Made by a program: the position numbers and the translations under genes. A stretch of 64,000 nucleotides of DNA from Leguminivora glycinivorella (taxonomy: Eukaryota > Arthropoda > Insecta > Lepidoptera > Tortricidae), in the NCBI RefSeq assembly GCF_023078275.1, contig NC_062998.1:18365916-18429915 (forward strand), written 5' to 3'. The notes beneath the pieces were generated by a model, which was not told the origin of the DNA, made no database searches, and worked only from the letters and a program-made list of their open reading frames with translations. The stretch's first letter is position 1; each line of letters begins with the position of its first letter. Positions 1 through 11,500 of the stretch are shown here, piece after piece.

Positions 1-109
1 ACAAAACGTAAACTCGCGCCACCTAATGAAATTTTAAATAAAATCCTGTAATAGTATTTAAAAAAATCAAGTACTTAAAAACAATATTTCGCTTACTTTA
101 AACATAATC

Positions 110-267
110 TAAGGCTTGCCACAGACAGTCTTAAAAATTCATAATCTTAAAAAAAATTGTATGCAAACTGACAGTTCAAACTGACACTGACAGGTCTGTC
201 AGTGTCAGTTTGCATACAAATCTTTTTTTAAGATTATGAAAATTAAGACTGTCTGTTGCCGGCCTAA
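110..267. repeat. Palindromic MITE, family P1
   Basis: Nearly perfect inverted repeat. Arms start AGGCTTGCCACAGACAGTCT or AGGCCGGCAACAGACAGTCT, pass a poly-A run and TTGTATGCAAACTGACA, and meet at the centre CTGACAGGTCTGTCAG. About 157 bp. Same family at 1619, 1772, 3210, 10072, 10302 and, diverged, 43515. Confidence 0.85.
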
Positions 268-454
268 CACATGTTATATTTTTGCGGATCTTCGTTGGTG
301 AGTATTTTACGATATTAATTTATCACACAGCATTTACTTATCATGTCATTTATCGTTCATTTTTATTTTTAAACTAGTGCTGTAGCAGAGTCTATCACTT
401 CGATTCAAATGACATTTCCGTCAGTTGATAGAAATCGATTATTTTATTATAATA

Positions 455-718
455 CAGTATGTAAACTAACGAAAACCATTTACTGTAACCCGTAAATGTC
501 CAGGTGATACTGAGAAACTTTTACTATGGGATCAACCCCGAAATCACGAAAATATCTTCTGACAGTTTCATAGGTAGTTTTATTTTATAGTAAGTATTTC
601 CTATGGGAGAGTAAATTTTTATTTCGCGTTTTGGGTGTTGGTCCCATAGTAAAAGTTGCTCTGTGTAACTTAAATATTAACAGGCTTCAGTAAATGGTTT
701 TCGTTGGTTTACATACTG
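455..718 (+). mobile_element. TA-target MITE (family P2), copy 1
   Basis: Starts CAGTATGTAAAC and ends with the complement, flanked by TA on both sides (453-454, 719-720), as for Tc1/mariner-like elements. A nearly identical copy in reverse orientation lies at 7546-7805. No coding capacity. Confidence 0.85.
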
Positions 719-1104
719 TATACGATACTTTAAAGAAGTAAAAATTACAATAAAATTAAATAAGATGAAAACAGGTTTATTACTAATACTAACGAACAAA
801 TCGTTTATCGTATCAAAGAAAATTTGAATTTTGCGGCTTATTTCAGTGACAAGATTTTAATCGGTGCTTTGTTAAGTTTAGTTTTAATAATCGTTTCTAG
901 TTTACAATTTCAATTATATTTTCAATTACATCACATCATACAATCGATTCAAACAATTCGTAAATAATCGCTAGATTTTGCAAACGATTCGTCTTAGCCA
1001 CATTTCTACAAATTTCAATGGAAATGTGTCAAAAAGAGGTTCTAAAAAATCCGGGACAATAATGTTGTTTTTGCCTGTGATTATTGAAAGCATACTTTAA
1101 TAGT

Positions 1105-1175
1105 ATTTTTTCTACTCCCGAACTGTTATTCGTCATTTACAGGGTCGTGCACAGATCTTTAAAACCCTACATAAA
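1105..1175. repeat. Left arm of a distant inverted repeat (with 3960-4045)
   Basis: The block with CTACTCCCG, GTCGTGCAC and TTTAAAACCCTACATAAA recurs inverted at about 3985-4045. The pair frames the MITE cluster between them and may be the ends of one older host element. Confidence 0.55.
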
Positions 1176-1423
1176 GGTCTATTCCCCAAAGCCAGCGTCC
1201 GCCGGATTTCCGCGCATGCGCGCAGTATCGAAAAAACTGAAAACGCATTGTTTGGCTCTGTAACCATGGCAACGCCTTATAACGACACTGCGGGCGTGCG
1301 CGAGAAGGCTTTGGGCAGCCGAGCTGACAGTGCAAACCTTTGAGTCAAAATAGAGGAAACAGTGTGAATTTCACGAAAGTTATTCAAGAAAACTATTAAA
1401 AACTAGTGCATAGTCGTAGAAAA

Positions 1424-1564
1424 AGTATTGTATGCAACGGTGTTTAACTGAGTCAAAAAATACTCGTGGCGTCTCAATAACAATTTTCGGTTTCGCCTCA
1501 AATTGTTACCCAACGCCACTCGTCTTTTTTGACCTCCTTTAAACGCCTGTTGCATAAAATACTA
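1424..1564. repeat. MITE with about 50-bp inverted ends
   Basis: AGTATTGTATGCAACGG at the left pairs with the complement of TTGCATAAAATACT at the right; the arms also share TTTGA(C/G)TCAAA-like and ACGCCAC(T/G)CGT words. 141 bp, no coding potential. Confidence 0.65.
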
Positions 1565-1618
1565 TTATCACTTTTAGTTAACTGTAATTTGACTGTAATG
1601 AAATATTATAGTTGACTA

Positions 1619-1940
1619 TGGCCGGCAACAGACGAGTCTTAATTTTCATAATCTTAAAAAAAAATTGTATGCAAACTGACACTGACAGATCTGTCAGTGT
1701 CAGTTTGAACTGTCAATTTGCATACAATTTTTTTTAAGATTATGAATTTTTAAGACTGTCTGTTGCCGGCCTAAGGCTTCCCACAGACAGTCTTAAATAT
1801 TCATAATCTTAAAAAAAATTGTATGCAATCTGACAGTTCAAACTGACACTGACAAGACACTGACAGATCTGTCAGTGTCAATTTGCATACAATTTTTTTT
1901 TAAGATTATGAATTTTTAAGACTGTCTGTGGGAAGCCTAA
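1619..1940. repeat. Two abutting P1 palindromes
   Basis: Copy one 1619-1773 and copy two 1772-1940 touch at GGCCTAAGGC. Each is a hairpin of about 155-167 bp with the P1 arms. The second has an extra GACACTGACA duplicated near its centre. Confidence 0.85.
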
Positions 1941-1956
1941 GTGTCAAAGACTATCT

Positions 1957-2106
1957 AAGGCCCCCCACAGACGGGAGACAAAACTGTTTTGTCGCCGTCG
2001 CTCGGTCTATGGGCTAGTATGAAGGTGCGCACACGAGGCGACGCAACTTTTCATACAAATACGAAAGTCGCCGAGCAACTTTGTCGCCCGTGTGCGCGCA
2101 GCCTAA
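1957..2106. repeat. MITE family P4, copy 1
   Basis: Starts AAGGCCCCCCACAGACGGG, contains ACAAAACTGTTTTGTC and GGTCTATGGGCTAGTATGAA, ends CCCGTGTGCGCGCAGCCT. A sister copy is at 3410-3559. Its outer AGGC...CACAGAC words resemble those of P1, though the inner parts are unrelated. Confidence 0.8.
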
Positions 2107-2187
2107 CACTGAAAAGTCAGCACTTATAGTCATAGATTTATATATTATTAAGCTAGATTGAGTTGTTAGGCCAAAAAGTGTGTCCAC

Positions 2188-3203
2188 CAAAGACCTTTAC
2201 AGGGGACAGCTCAATCACATTTTTTGCCATACTAAATTGAACCTTATCACCGAGAGAGAAAGTTGATCGTATCAGACTAGCGAAAACGGTCCACATGAGA
2301 GGGCATTGTTTGGGCTGGTGTCCCTCTCGCACGTGTGACCAGTGTTAATGAGGTTACCATAGTAGTAGTATTTTTATCTGTATATTACCTGACTTTAAAA
2401 CTTCTTATTTTATTTTAGTGTTATATTCAAAGTAGGGTTTCGATATATTTTAAAGAATTAGAAAATAATTATAATGTAATTATTTTAATGCCCATAAATC
2501 AAAGATTTGTATAATTAAAAAATACCTTTAATTGGGTATTAGTAGATTTAGTAGTGACTTTGAAAATTAACTGGTATCCCCAACGTATGACAGTGATGAC
2601 GTCACTGAATAATGTTGACATTGTCAGTAAGTGCGAGAGGGACACCAGCCCAAACAATGACCTCTCATGTGGACACACTTTTTGACCTAACTACACAATC
2701 TAGTTTAATAATTCTAAATCTATGGTGTCCACATGAGAGGGTAATGTTGGGGCTGGTGTCCCTCTCGCACTTATTGCCACTGTCAAAATTATTTGAATGA
2801 CGTCATCAATGTCATTATTTGGGGATACCAGTCAATATTCAAAGTTAGTACCAAATCTACTAATACCGAATTAAGGTTTTTTTTTTAATTGCGCAAATCT
2901 TTGGTTTTATGGCTTCATAATAATGACTTACCAATTCGTTACAAGGTATTAATATCCTTGCCTCGATATAATACAAAAATAATTTAAGAAGTTTATAAAC
3001 TTCGTTATCGTACAGGTAAAAATACTACTACTATAGTAATCTCTTTAACACTGGTCACACGTGCGAGAGGGACACCAGCCCCAACTTTGATCCTCTCATG
3101 TGGACACACTTTTACTTGTCTGATAAGAACGCCTTTCTGCACCTGTGATAAAGTTCAATTTAGTATGGCAAAAAAAGTGTGAGCTCAGTCCCTATTGAAA
3201 GTC
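2188..3203. repeat. 1-kb foldback element
   Basis: Two arms of about 490 bp in inverted order around a centre near 2700. Paired words include CCATACTAAATTGAAC (left) with GTTCAATTTAGTATGG (right) and four copies of the block CTCTCATGTGGAC / GTGCGAGAGGGACACCAGCC. Arms differ by scattered changes, so it is not a mere assembly mirror. A short frame at 2612-2800 spans the centre and has no family match. Confidence 0.85.
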
Positions 3204-3209
3204 CATGCT

Positions 3210-3376
3210 TAGGCTCCCCACAGACAGTCTTAAAAATTCATAATCTTAAAAAAAATTTGTATGCAAATTGACAGTTCAAACTGTCAGTCAATCTGTCAGT
3301 GTCAGTTTGAACTGTCAATTTGCATACAATTTTTTTTTAAGATTATGAATTTTTAAGACTGTCTTTGGGGAGCCTT
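3210..3376. repeat. P1 palindromic MITE
   Basis: TAGGCTCCCCACAGACAGTC at the left pairs with GACTGTCTTTGGGGAGCCTTA at the right in spaced form; same inner TTGTATGCAAATTGACAG arms as the other P1 copies. Confidence 0.85.
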
Positions 3377-3409
3377 ATAGTTTAGTCTGTGGTGTCCTAA
3401 TTGACAGAT

Positions 3410-3559
3410 TAGGCTCCGCGCACACGGGCGACAAAACTGTTTTGTCTCCGTCGCTCGGTCTATGGGCTAGTATGAAGGTGCGCACACCAGGCGACGCAAC
3501 TTTTCATACAAATACGATGGAGACAAAACAGTTTTGTCTCCCGTCTGTGGGGGGCCTTA
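3410..3559. repeat. MITE family P4, copy 2
   Basis: Same 150-bp element as at 1957, with GGTCTATGGGCTAGTATGAA; its right arm is a better complement of its left (GAGACAAAACAGTTTTGTCT), giving a cleaner hairpin than copy 1. Confidence 0.8.
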
Positions 3560-3561
3560 GA

Positions 3562-3825
3562 CGAATCGAGCCGCGTCGAATCGAGTTCTCATAAATTTGA
3601 ATGCGATTCGACCATAGACCTATACCTATACAGTCTTAAAAAACTTAAAAAAAAATATGCAAATTGACAGTTCAAACTGACACTGACAGTGACAGTTTGA
3701 CTGTCAATTTGACGCGTCGCCACAAACTACTAAGAAGATACTACGTATCGCGTCGCCAATGAACGCAGCAGAAAACGAACGAAACTCGACTCTGCGAATG
3801 CCAGGCTTTATCTGACATTCTAAGG
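3562..3825. repeat. Older MITE (CGAATCGAG family) split by a P1 remnant
   Basis: CGTCGAATCGAGTTCTCATA and GCGATTCGAC recur at 9870-9912. Here the copy is interrupted at about 3629-3710 by a decayed P1 hairpin. Sequence resumes at GACGCGTCGC. At 9848-10030 the family is uninterrupted. Confidence 0.55.
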
Positions 3826-4379
3826 TTGGGAACAATGTATTTCATACAATATTTTAATTTTCTACGATGAAGTGAGTGGTTTGTTAAGTTGGTAGCAATG
3901 TATTACAGAACTTTAACAGCTAAATCGTGCTACTGCTAGAAAATATTTTCAGGGTATAGACTAGATAGACTTGTCTTGACATCTTTTATGTAGGGTTTTA
4001 AAGTTCTATGCACGACCTTGTACGGGAGTAGAAAAAAATGTTTTTTGCGGTTTTCAAGTCTTAATAAAATAGGGTAATATTTTTTTTTCGGGTAATTGGA
4101 TAGTAATTAATATTATAAGATAGACAAAGGGTCAAGTAACCTATTGATCAACCCCGGGGGGATCCAAGCATGTTATACAACTATTTGGATACCAAATCCT
4201 ATAAATTATAGAAAAAAAAAAACGTTTTTTTCTAAGAAGGTAGAAATTCCATATAAAACAACTTTTGGTAAAGAAAATAGTATTTTATACAATCGTGATA
4301 TAATACAAAGCTTTTCAGTCGAGTACCATGTTTAGGCCACGAAGCTTGCTGAGTGGCCTAATAGTAAGGTACGAGAGTA

Positions 4380-4478
4380 TGTATATAAGATTCTTGGGAG
4401 ATAGTTGACGGGATGGAGAGTGACATATGCTACTTTTTGTCTCTTTCTAACGCGAGCGAAGCCGCGGGCAAAAGCTAG
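4380..4478 (+). mobile_element. Lep1-type Helitron, 3' end
   Basis: GAGCGAAGCCGCGGGCAAAAG then CTAG before T: a short hairpin 10 bp from a CTAG terminus, as for Helitron 3' ends. It shares CTACTTTTTGTCTCTTTCTA with the complete copy at 46691. The left end could not be placed. It lies 180 bp before HAP2 exon 1. Confidence 0.65.
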
Positions 4479-4654
4479 TAGACATTATAAACACCAAATT
4501 TTGTTATCCTTTAAAGATACTTTAAATCAAAAACGTGCCGAAAACATTCGAGACGTGACGTGACGTTGGCACATTGGCAGCAAAGAGAATATAATCACTA
4601 CGTTTTATTTTAAGAAGAAATTATTGTAATTAAATTATTATACGTCACAATATT

Positions 4655-5515
4655 ATGAAGTGGGACATTAATAAAATATTAAATAAGTTTAAAATGTTTT
4701 GTGGCTGTTTAAAATATGGTAATATACATTTTAAAAATACTTTTTCAGTACAGATGGTCTTTTTTTTACGCACTAGTGCGAGAAGTGGTTCATTATATGT
4801 CAGGTCGAAACTTCGGAGGTCCATCTGTACTGAAAAACGTCGTTCGATACACGTGCGAAAAGGAAATTCGTAACTCGTGTCGATTTAAAACACTCCCTTC
4901 GGTCGTGTTTTAATTTATCGCCACTCGTTTCGAATTTCCTCTTTTTCGCACTTGTATCGAAATGTACTATTTCAGTACAGATGGTGTTTTTTTCACGCAC
5001 TAGTGCGAGAAGTCGTACCTACATTATATGCCAGGTTGAAACTTCGGAGGCTCATCTGTACTGAAAATCGTCGTACGATACACGTGCGAAAAGGAAATTC
5101 GTAATTCGCGCTACCAATATGCCAATCTTTCAATTAGTCCATTTGTTTTGCAGGTTTGACTTTATCTCTCCTATGTGTAGTTACAAGTAAAAACTTAAAG
5201 AATATAATGGAAAGTGTACAACCAGAGGACTCTTCTGTTAAAGTAACGGCAGTTTTTATCAACTGTGAAATAGATGTAAGTAAATTAATTTGTTAATTTA
5301 CGCGAAAATAGATTTTTGTTGGCTAAATTTTGTGTATAAAATGTATAGTTTAAGTAGTTGTTAAATCTAGTCTTTTGCTTAATTTATAGGATATACAGAA
5401 AGAATCCAATGAAGAAGTTAATCGGTTTGAGCGAGAAGAATTATTCAAACATAACGCTTTGCGTAATTGCGACAAGAAATTGGCGCTTACTGTCAAGCTT
5501 AGCAGTAAATCCGCG
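4655..5515 (+). CDS. HAP2: HAP2 exons 1-3: signal peptide and N-terminal domain
   Basis: Exon 1 (4655-4718) carries Met1 and a second in-frame Met14. It ends in phase 1 at TATG|GTAATA. Exon 2 (5154-5275) starts after TTTGCAG and completes a Gly codon; it continues LTLSLLCVVTS, so the signal peptide is split across intron 1, and a start at Met14 would give the more typical leader. In exon 2's frame a stop lies just upstream of its acceptor, so the start codon must come from an earlier exon. Exon 3 (5390-5515) contains NCDKKLALTVKLSSKS, the family's conserved N-terminal Cys-Lys-Lys-Leu strand. Intron 1 contains two units of a tandem repeat. The run upstream of exon 1 is presumed 5' UTR or promoter; no TATA box could be supported. 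Confidence 0.82.
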
Positions 5516-8500
5516 GTGAGTGTTTATTATTAATAGTTTTAACACGCACAATGTTAAACTTGTAGAACTATTTACACGAAAATCTGGATCGACTTCAGTG
5601 TCAGTAATAACTAGTGGTGACCATTCACTGCAGCGGTTAAAAAAAACTACTAGGTACCTACGCAAACGAGTCATCTCGGCTACTGCTGTGGACACTAGCA
5701 AAGAACCTTGGGCAGTTGTATAATATATTTTTCACCACACCAACTGGTAAAGGCTTTTTTTGCTATTCGAAAACAGATAGCAAAATTGCATTTTATCCAC
5801 AAGGGAGCAAAGTAATTTCATACAAATTTTAACTCGATGTCTTAATCTGGCTGCTAACATCTAGTTACCTATAAATGATGATTTTGAATCATACATATTG
5901 AATAAATTGATGGTTTTGATTTATTTTGATGTTTTATAGTCAGTATTTTGTTCGTGTTGGTGTGGTGAAAAATGTTGTGTTTCACTCGGTGGCAAAGTTT
6001 GTTTAACCTTCGTGCCTTAATACCCTCTCAACGCTCAAGATTCCACTTTTTGAACCACTCGTTACGCTCGCGGTTCAATATTGGAATCTTTCGCTTGCTC
6101 AGGTATCAATATTGGCACGTGCGGTTAAACAACTACTTTGCCCCCTTGTAAAACAAATAACTATACCACCATAGTTTAGACTATACTGAGGTTTAGATTT
6201 AAACTTTATTTGACAATTTGACAGAATTGAAATTTGACTAAAACCTAAAATTCTTCTGCTCAATACTTCGTCTGCGTATTTTAGAATGATAATGGTGAAT
6301 GATTAAAAAAAAACATGGGTGATAACAAAAAAAATAGAATACATTTGACAGACTGGTTTATCTCTGCGATCCAAGCTTTTTGCTATCCACGCCATCTTTG
6401 AGCAACAAAATAACTTATTGAAAAACAATTTTCAATGTTGACTAGTATTCATTCTAGAGCTGCATAAAATTATTCTCATTTTTTTAGTATCACCCGTTAT
6501 ATTGTTGGATAGTTAAAAATGAATAGGGGTTTACGAAAATCATTTTTTGGTATTGTTAATATTTTCGGAAATAATCTCTCCAATAGTAAAAAAAACCGGC
6601 CAAGTGCGAGTCGGACTCTCCCACCGAGGGTTCCGTATCCGTACAAACTTTCAATAGTTAAAATAATCATTTTTCTCATGTAACTTTAAAGACTTGACTA
6701 GAAGTATAGATACCTAGCGCCATCTCCGTGAATTCGCTAAATAATTTGCGCGACCTGTATAGTATGTTGGTTTTTCAGGGATAATTCTTTATGATGTAAA
6801 CCGATTTAGACTGTTTGTACTTTATTTTATTACCATAACTAACCATCGGTTAGCCTTTATGTCCTTGTGAAAAGGATTACAAATGTACACCTAACAGTGT
6901 TGCTGATGGTAGGATATAAATCCGCAAGAGTGATTAAAGTGTAAAAAAAATCCAAATTCGAGTTCAGTGAAAAGACAAAATATTGTAATAAATGTGAAAA
7001 TAATTTAAAATGAAACATTTTTAGCTTTGTTTCTTCACTTATTCAATTTTTTATTTATTTATAGAAAAACAAAAACGGATTCAATTTTACTATTTCACTA
7101 ATCTAGATAAGGATTCAATCAAATCAAGTGACAAAGGCAAGAGTCTAATAAATCTAATTGGATATATTAGATTCTTGGCTTTGTCATTTCACGAAACCAG
7201 TTCAGACATTTGATCAAATCACCAGTTGAGACTTTATCATTTCCCTAAATTTGTTTAGGGAAATGTTAAAACTAGTTGACTTTTTGAGTTCGTTTCGTCA
7301 ACTCACTGTCGTGGTTCAGGGATTTTATCAAATCCCTAAGCAAATCTAGTGAAATGACAAAACGTGGCGTGTCTATTGGCCGATTTTGTGATCTCACTAA
7401 ACAGAGTCAGGGATTTAGTCAAATGACTGAAATTTTCTAGAGAAATGATGAAATGGATTCGCTATTTTGACATCCTGCGTGATTTGATCAAATCCCTTAG
7501 AGATTTGATCAAATCTCTGTTTTGGTCATTTCCCTGCGACATATACAGTATGTAAACCAACGAAAACCATTTACTGAAGCCTGTTAATATTTAAGTTACA
7601 CAGAGCAACTTTTACTATGGGACCAACACCCAAAACGCGAAATAAAAATTTACTCTCCCATAGGAAATACTATAAAATAAAACTACCTATGAAACTGTCA
7701 GAAGATATTTTCGTGATTTCGGGGTTGATCCCATAGTAAAAGTTTCTCAGTATCACCTGGACATTTACGGGTTACAGTAAATGGTTTTCGTTAGTTTACA
7801 TACTGTATAAATATTGGCATGAACCTTTGAACCTGTAAAAACTCATGAAAGCGCGAACGAAGAACCAAAAATGACATTCAAAATGTGAATTTACTCGAAA
7901 ATTATGTTTTGGCCGACTAGCCGGCCGACTAATCGGCCACCCAAGCGCCGACTAGTCGATGGTCGGCCTAGTTGACCAAATCAATAGTCGGTACATCCCT
8001 AAAAATAGTTTTTCACCTCACTAGCTCAGAAAGGACTTTTTTATTCTTTAAAAACAGATGGCAAAATCGCATTTTATCCACAAGAGTGCAAAGAATATTT
8101 GAAATCCGAACATGTCATTAGTTACTTTTTTAAATATAATTTCTTGTAAAGGCATGTCCCAGTAGGCCTAGCACATGATGGCCGCGGGAGTATGTCGCCG
8201 CGAGATAGACTACCCGTCCTTATGTCATTAATACAGTTAGAAGAAGACGTGGCATCTATCTCGCGGCGACATACTCCCGCGGCCATCATGTGCTAGGCCT
8301 ACTGGGACTGGTAGTAATTATTATGTACATAATATAGGAAACAAAATGGAGTACCTAGTCTATCAGAGCAGAGTAGTTATGTGCATGTTGCGGAATGATT
8401 CCAAAAAAATCTTAAATTTCATGAAAAATTCACGAAACTTTCACGAAAAATAAAGGGAATTTAAATGTATGAAATCAATAATAGTAAACGCGAGCGAAGC

Positions 8501-11500
8501 GAGCGCGAAATTTTTTCTTTGTTGTCAGCGTCGGGATGCCCATTTCTTTAGGTGTTTTGCCACTACATGATGCCTTTAGGTTTCCAAGTGTTTGAAGTTC
8601 TCTCATCGTCACGCTTATTATCCTCCTATGCTCCTTTGACTCATACAAATTGCGCCTCTATGTGACGTTTTGCGCCATTAGCTTTATGAGGAACTCCGCT
8701 TTGAATTGTCAGATAGATACTTGGACAGCGACGTAACTTTGTCTTTGTCGTTTTCACATCGCCCTAACAGAAGCACCTGACTTATGAATGTTGTACATGG
8801 TGACATTGTGGTGCAACTTTCTAGTTAATCTGAGTCACAATAACTGAATTTATTCCCGACCCCCTTCGCCATTTTGGAATATGTGGGTAGGGCACGCAAT
8901 GTAAAAAAAATGTGGACTTTTCCACATCTACGATTTTGGGCCGGATAAATTAAGGTCAGCTAGAGCATGAAGATATATATCTCGTTAGCAATCACTGGGA
9001 TGGAGGCCAGGTACTATACTTGTCATGAGAAGTCTAAAGAGACAATTTTAAGTGGCCTTAAAATCACTACCGGGAATCCATCGTTGCTGTCATGGATATG
9101 GCCAACTCAAGAAATCATATTATTTTTTCAATACTTTTTGATTTTTTTTCTTGGTGCCAAGTTTTTCCCTGACCTCCAAATAATTTCCCTGACTTTCCAT
9201 GACCACTATGAGCTTCCTTGACTTTTCCCTGACTTTCCCTGACTTTCCAGAAAGTGGACACCCTGATTAATTAATTTAAAAAAATAATACCTTCAATTCG
9301 TAGAGGTTAACAATGTTCATACCTATTCCAAATTTCATACCGATAGTATATGTAGTTCTCTACATATGTATTTAGTAATGTGACAGACGGACAGACAGAC
9401 AGACATACGGACAGAGCGGCGTCATAAGGGTTCCTTTTGTACCTTTTTGGTACGGAACCCTAAAAAAAGGTCCCCCCTCCCTCTAACTTTTGAACCATAT
9501 TAAGTTTAAAAAATATGAAAAAAATCACTAAAGTAGAACTTTATAAAGACTTTTGGACTTGATAGGTTGGACAGTTAAAAAAAAAACCGACACGCTCTTG
9601 GCCGTTTTTTTATTACTTCACATGGTACTCTATTATTAAATTTATAATAATCTATTTTGAACAGAATTCAGCAGACGAGTATGTGCCTATTGACCACGTC
9701 GTGGATGGTCGCAGCAAGAGGCGCGTGCGGCTGTTAAATCCTTACGTGCTGCGCCTGCGCCGCGACGCGCCCCTCGAGGCGTACAGGTTGAAGTTTGTTG
9801 AAGTAAATACCAGCTTATTGATATTACGTTTGTTACTCTAAATCCTGGCGTCCAGTAAGGCGGAAACGAGCCACGTCGAATCGAGTCCTCATACATTTTA
9901 ATGCGATTCGACGCGTCGCTAATGGAAATAATGGACGCATTCTCATAAGAAATGCAGACAGCGAATTACTTATCGAGGTTCGACTCGGCGAGCCTAGTGG
10001 ACGCCGTGCTTTATGGGATCTAAGCCATAGACTCGATTAATAGAACACGCAAAAGCAATGTTCACCTCTTAGGCCGGCAACAGACAGTCTTAATTTTCAT
10101 AATCTTAAAAAAACATTGTATGCAAACTGACACTAACAGATCTGTCAGTGTCAGTTTGAACTGTCAGTTTGCATACAATTTTTTTATAAGTTTAGAACTT
10201 TTAATCCGCAAAGACTGTCATGGATTTCCGCAAAGTAACGCCTGATTCCATCGATTTTTTTATAAGTTTATGAATTTTTAAGACTGTCTGTGGCAAGACT
10301 TAGGCCGGCATCAGACAGTCTTAAAAATTCTTAATCTTAAAAAAAAATTGTATGCAAATTGACAGTTCAAACTGACACTGACAGATTGCATACAATTTTT
10401 TTTAAGATTATTAAAATTAAGACTCTTCTGTTGTAGGCCATAGGGCCAGTTGCATCAACCATAGTTTTACAGACACATCAACTTCTCGCAGCAGAGATCT
10501 ATGGAGCTTTCCATACGAGTATAATACAATTAATTTGGCGAACGCTTTAACGGGAACAGACGGTTTGGTACAACGGATACATCTTTTACTTACAGATTGT
10601 AAGCGGATTTTTGGCGACCTCTAAATATCAGGATCATAAATATGTAAACGAACAGTTGAGACGGGTAACTTTATTAAATTTGGCTTTTTGATGTAGGTAC
10701 AGTCAAGTGCAAAAATACGTATCGATTTTATCCGCTCAAAAATATGTACCGAGACCTTATTCCGCCGTCATAAAGTGCTATGGGACATATTTTTGATAAG
10801 TTGTACGCACCCATATTTTTACACTTGACTGTACCTATTTCCATTCTTCCTTACGTAAGTTCTTAGAATTGGTCTGAGTCTGTGATCTAACCACATCATG
10901 ACAAATTTTTATTGACCGCTATTTGATAAAATAAATTAGCTTTTACTGGAATTTATTCAGTACTTTTTTTTATAATTATCAAATATCAGAGAAACTAAAC
11001 CACCAGAACAGACAAGTACCAAAATACCAGTAAAATTAGTACTCGTTTTGGTGACTGTTAACAACGATGGGGTCAAAATCCTGCTAGGGTTGTTACGAAA
11101 ATTGGTTCTGAAATAGTTATTTGTTATACAAGGGGGCAAAGTTGTATTTGCTTTGTAACGCCGAGTGTGGAATTGAAAAACGAGCAAGTGAAAGGATTCT
11201 ATAGTTGAACCACGAGCGAAGTGAGTGGTTCGAGAATAGAATCCTGAACTTGCGAGTTTTTTAACACACGAGAAGTAAAATACATTTGCACCCGAGTGTA
11301 ACACAAAACTTTTCCCCTCACTATAGCGAGGAAACTATAACGCAAAAAATGCATTTATCACTGTTTCCAGTAGTTCCACAGGTGGTAAATCATCTTTATT
11401 ACTAGATTCACCTACTTTTATCAATTTTAAAGCAGTTAATTTGACTTTATTCAAGGTCAAATTACTTTACCCACTAGTGGATAAAATGCGTTTTTACCCG

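Larger units (their letters stand above)
6588..9612 (+). mobile_element. GGTTCCGTA-family element with later inserts
   Basis: Starts AAAAAACCGGCCAAGTGCGA and GTCGGACT...GAGGGTTCCGTA; ends GGTACGGAACCCTAAAAA and CGACACGCTCTTGGCCG. The two ends are inverted versions of one another. This class is very common in moth and butterfly genomes. Between them sit a palindrome-rich tract (7080-7540), the P2 MITE (7546-7805), a 52-bp-arm hairpin (8157-8307) and another element end (about 9178-9265). The extent is an inference from end matching. Confidence 0.5.

Noticed and set aside
4144..4335. 63-codon frame upstream of HAP2
   Set aside because: AT-rich, Lys/Asn/Ile/Tyr-biased, no splice or family support.
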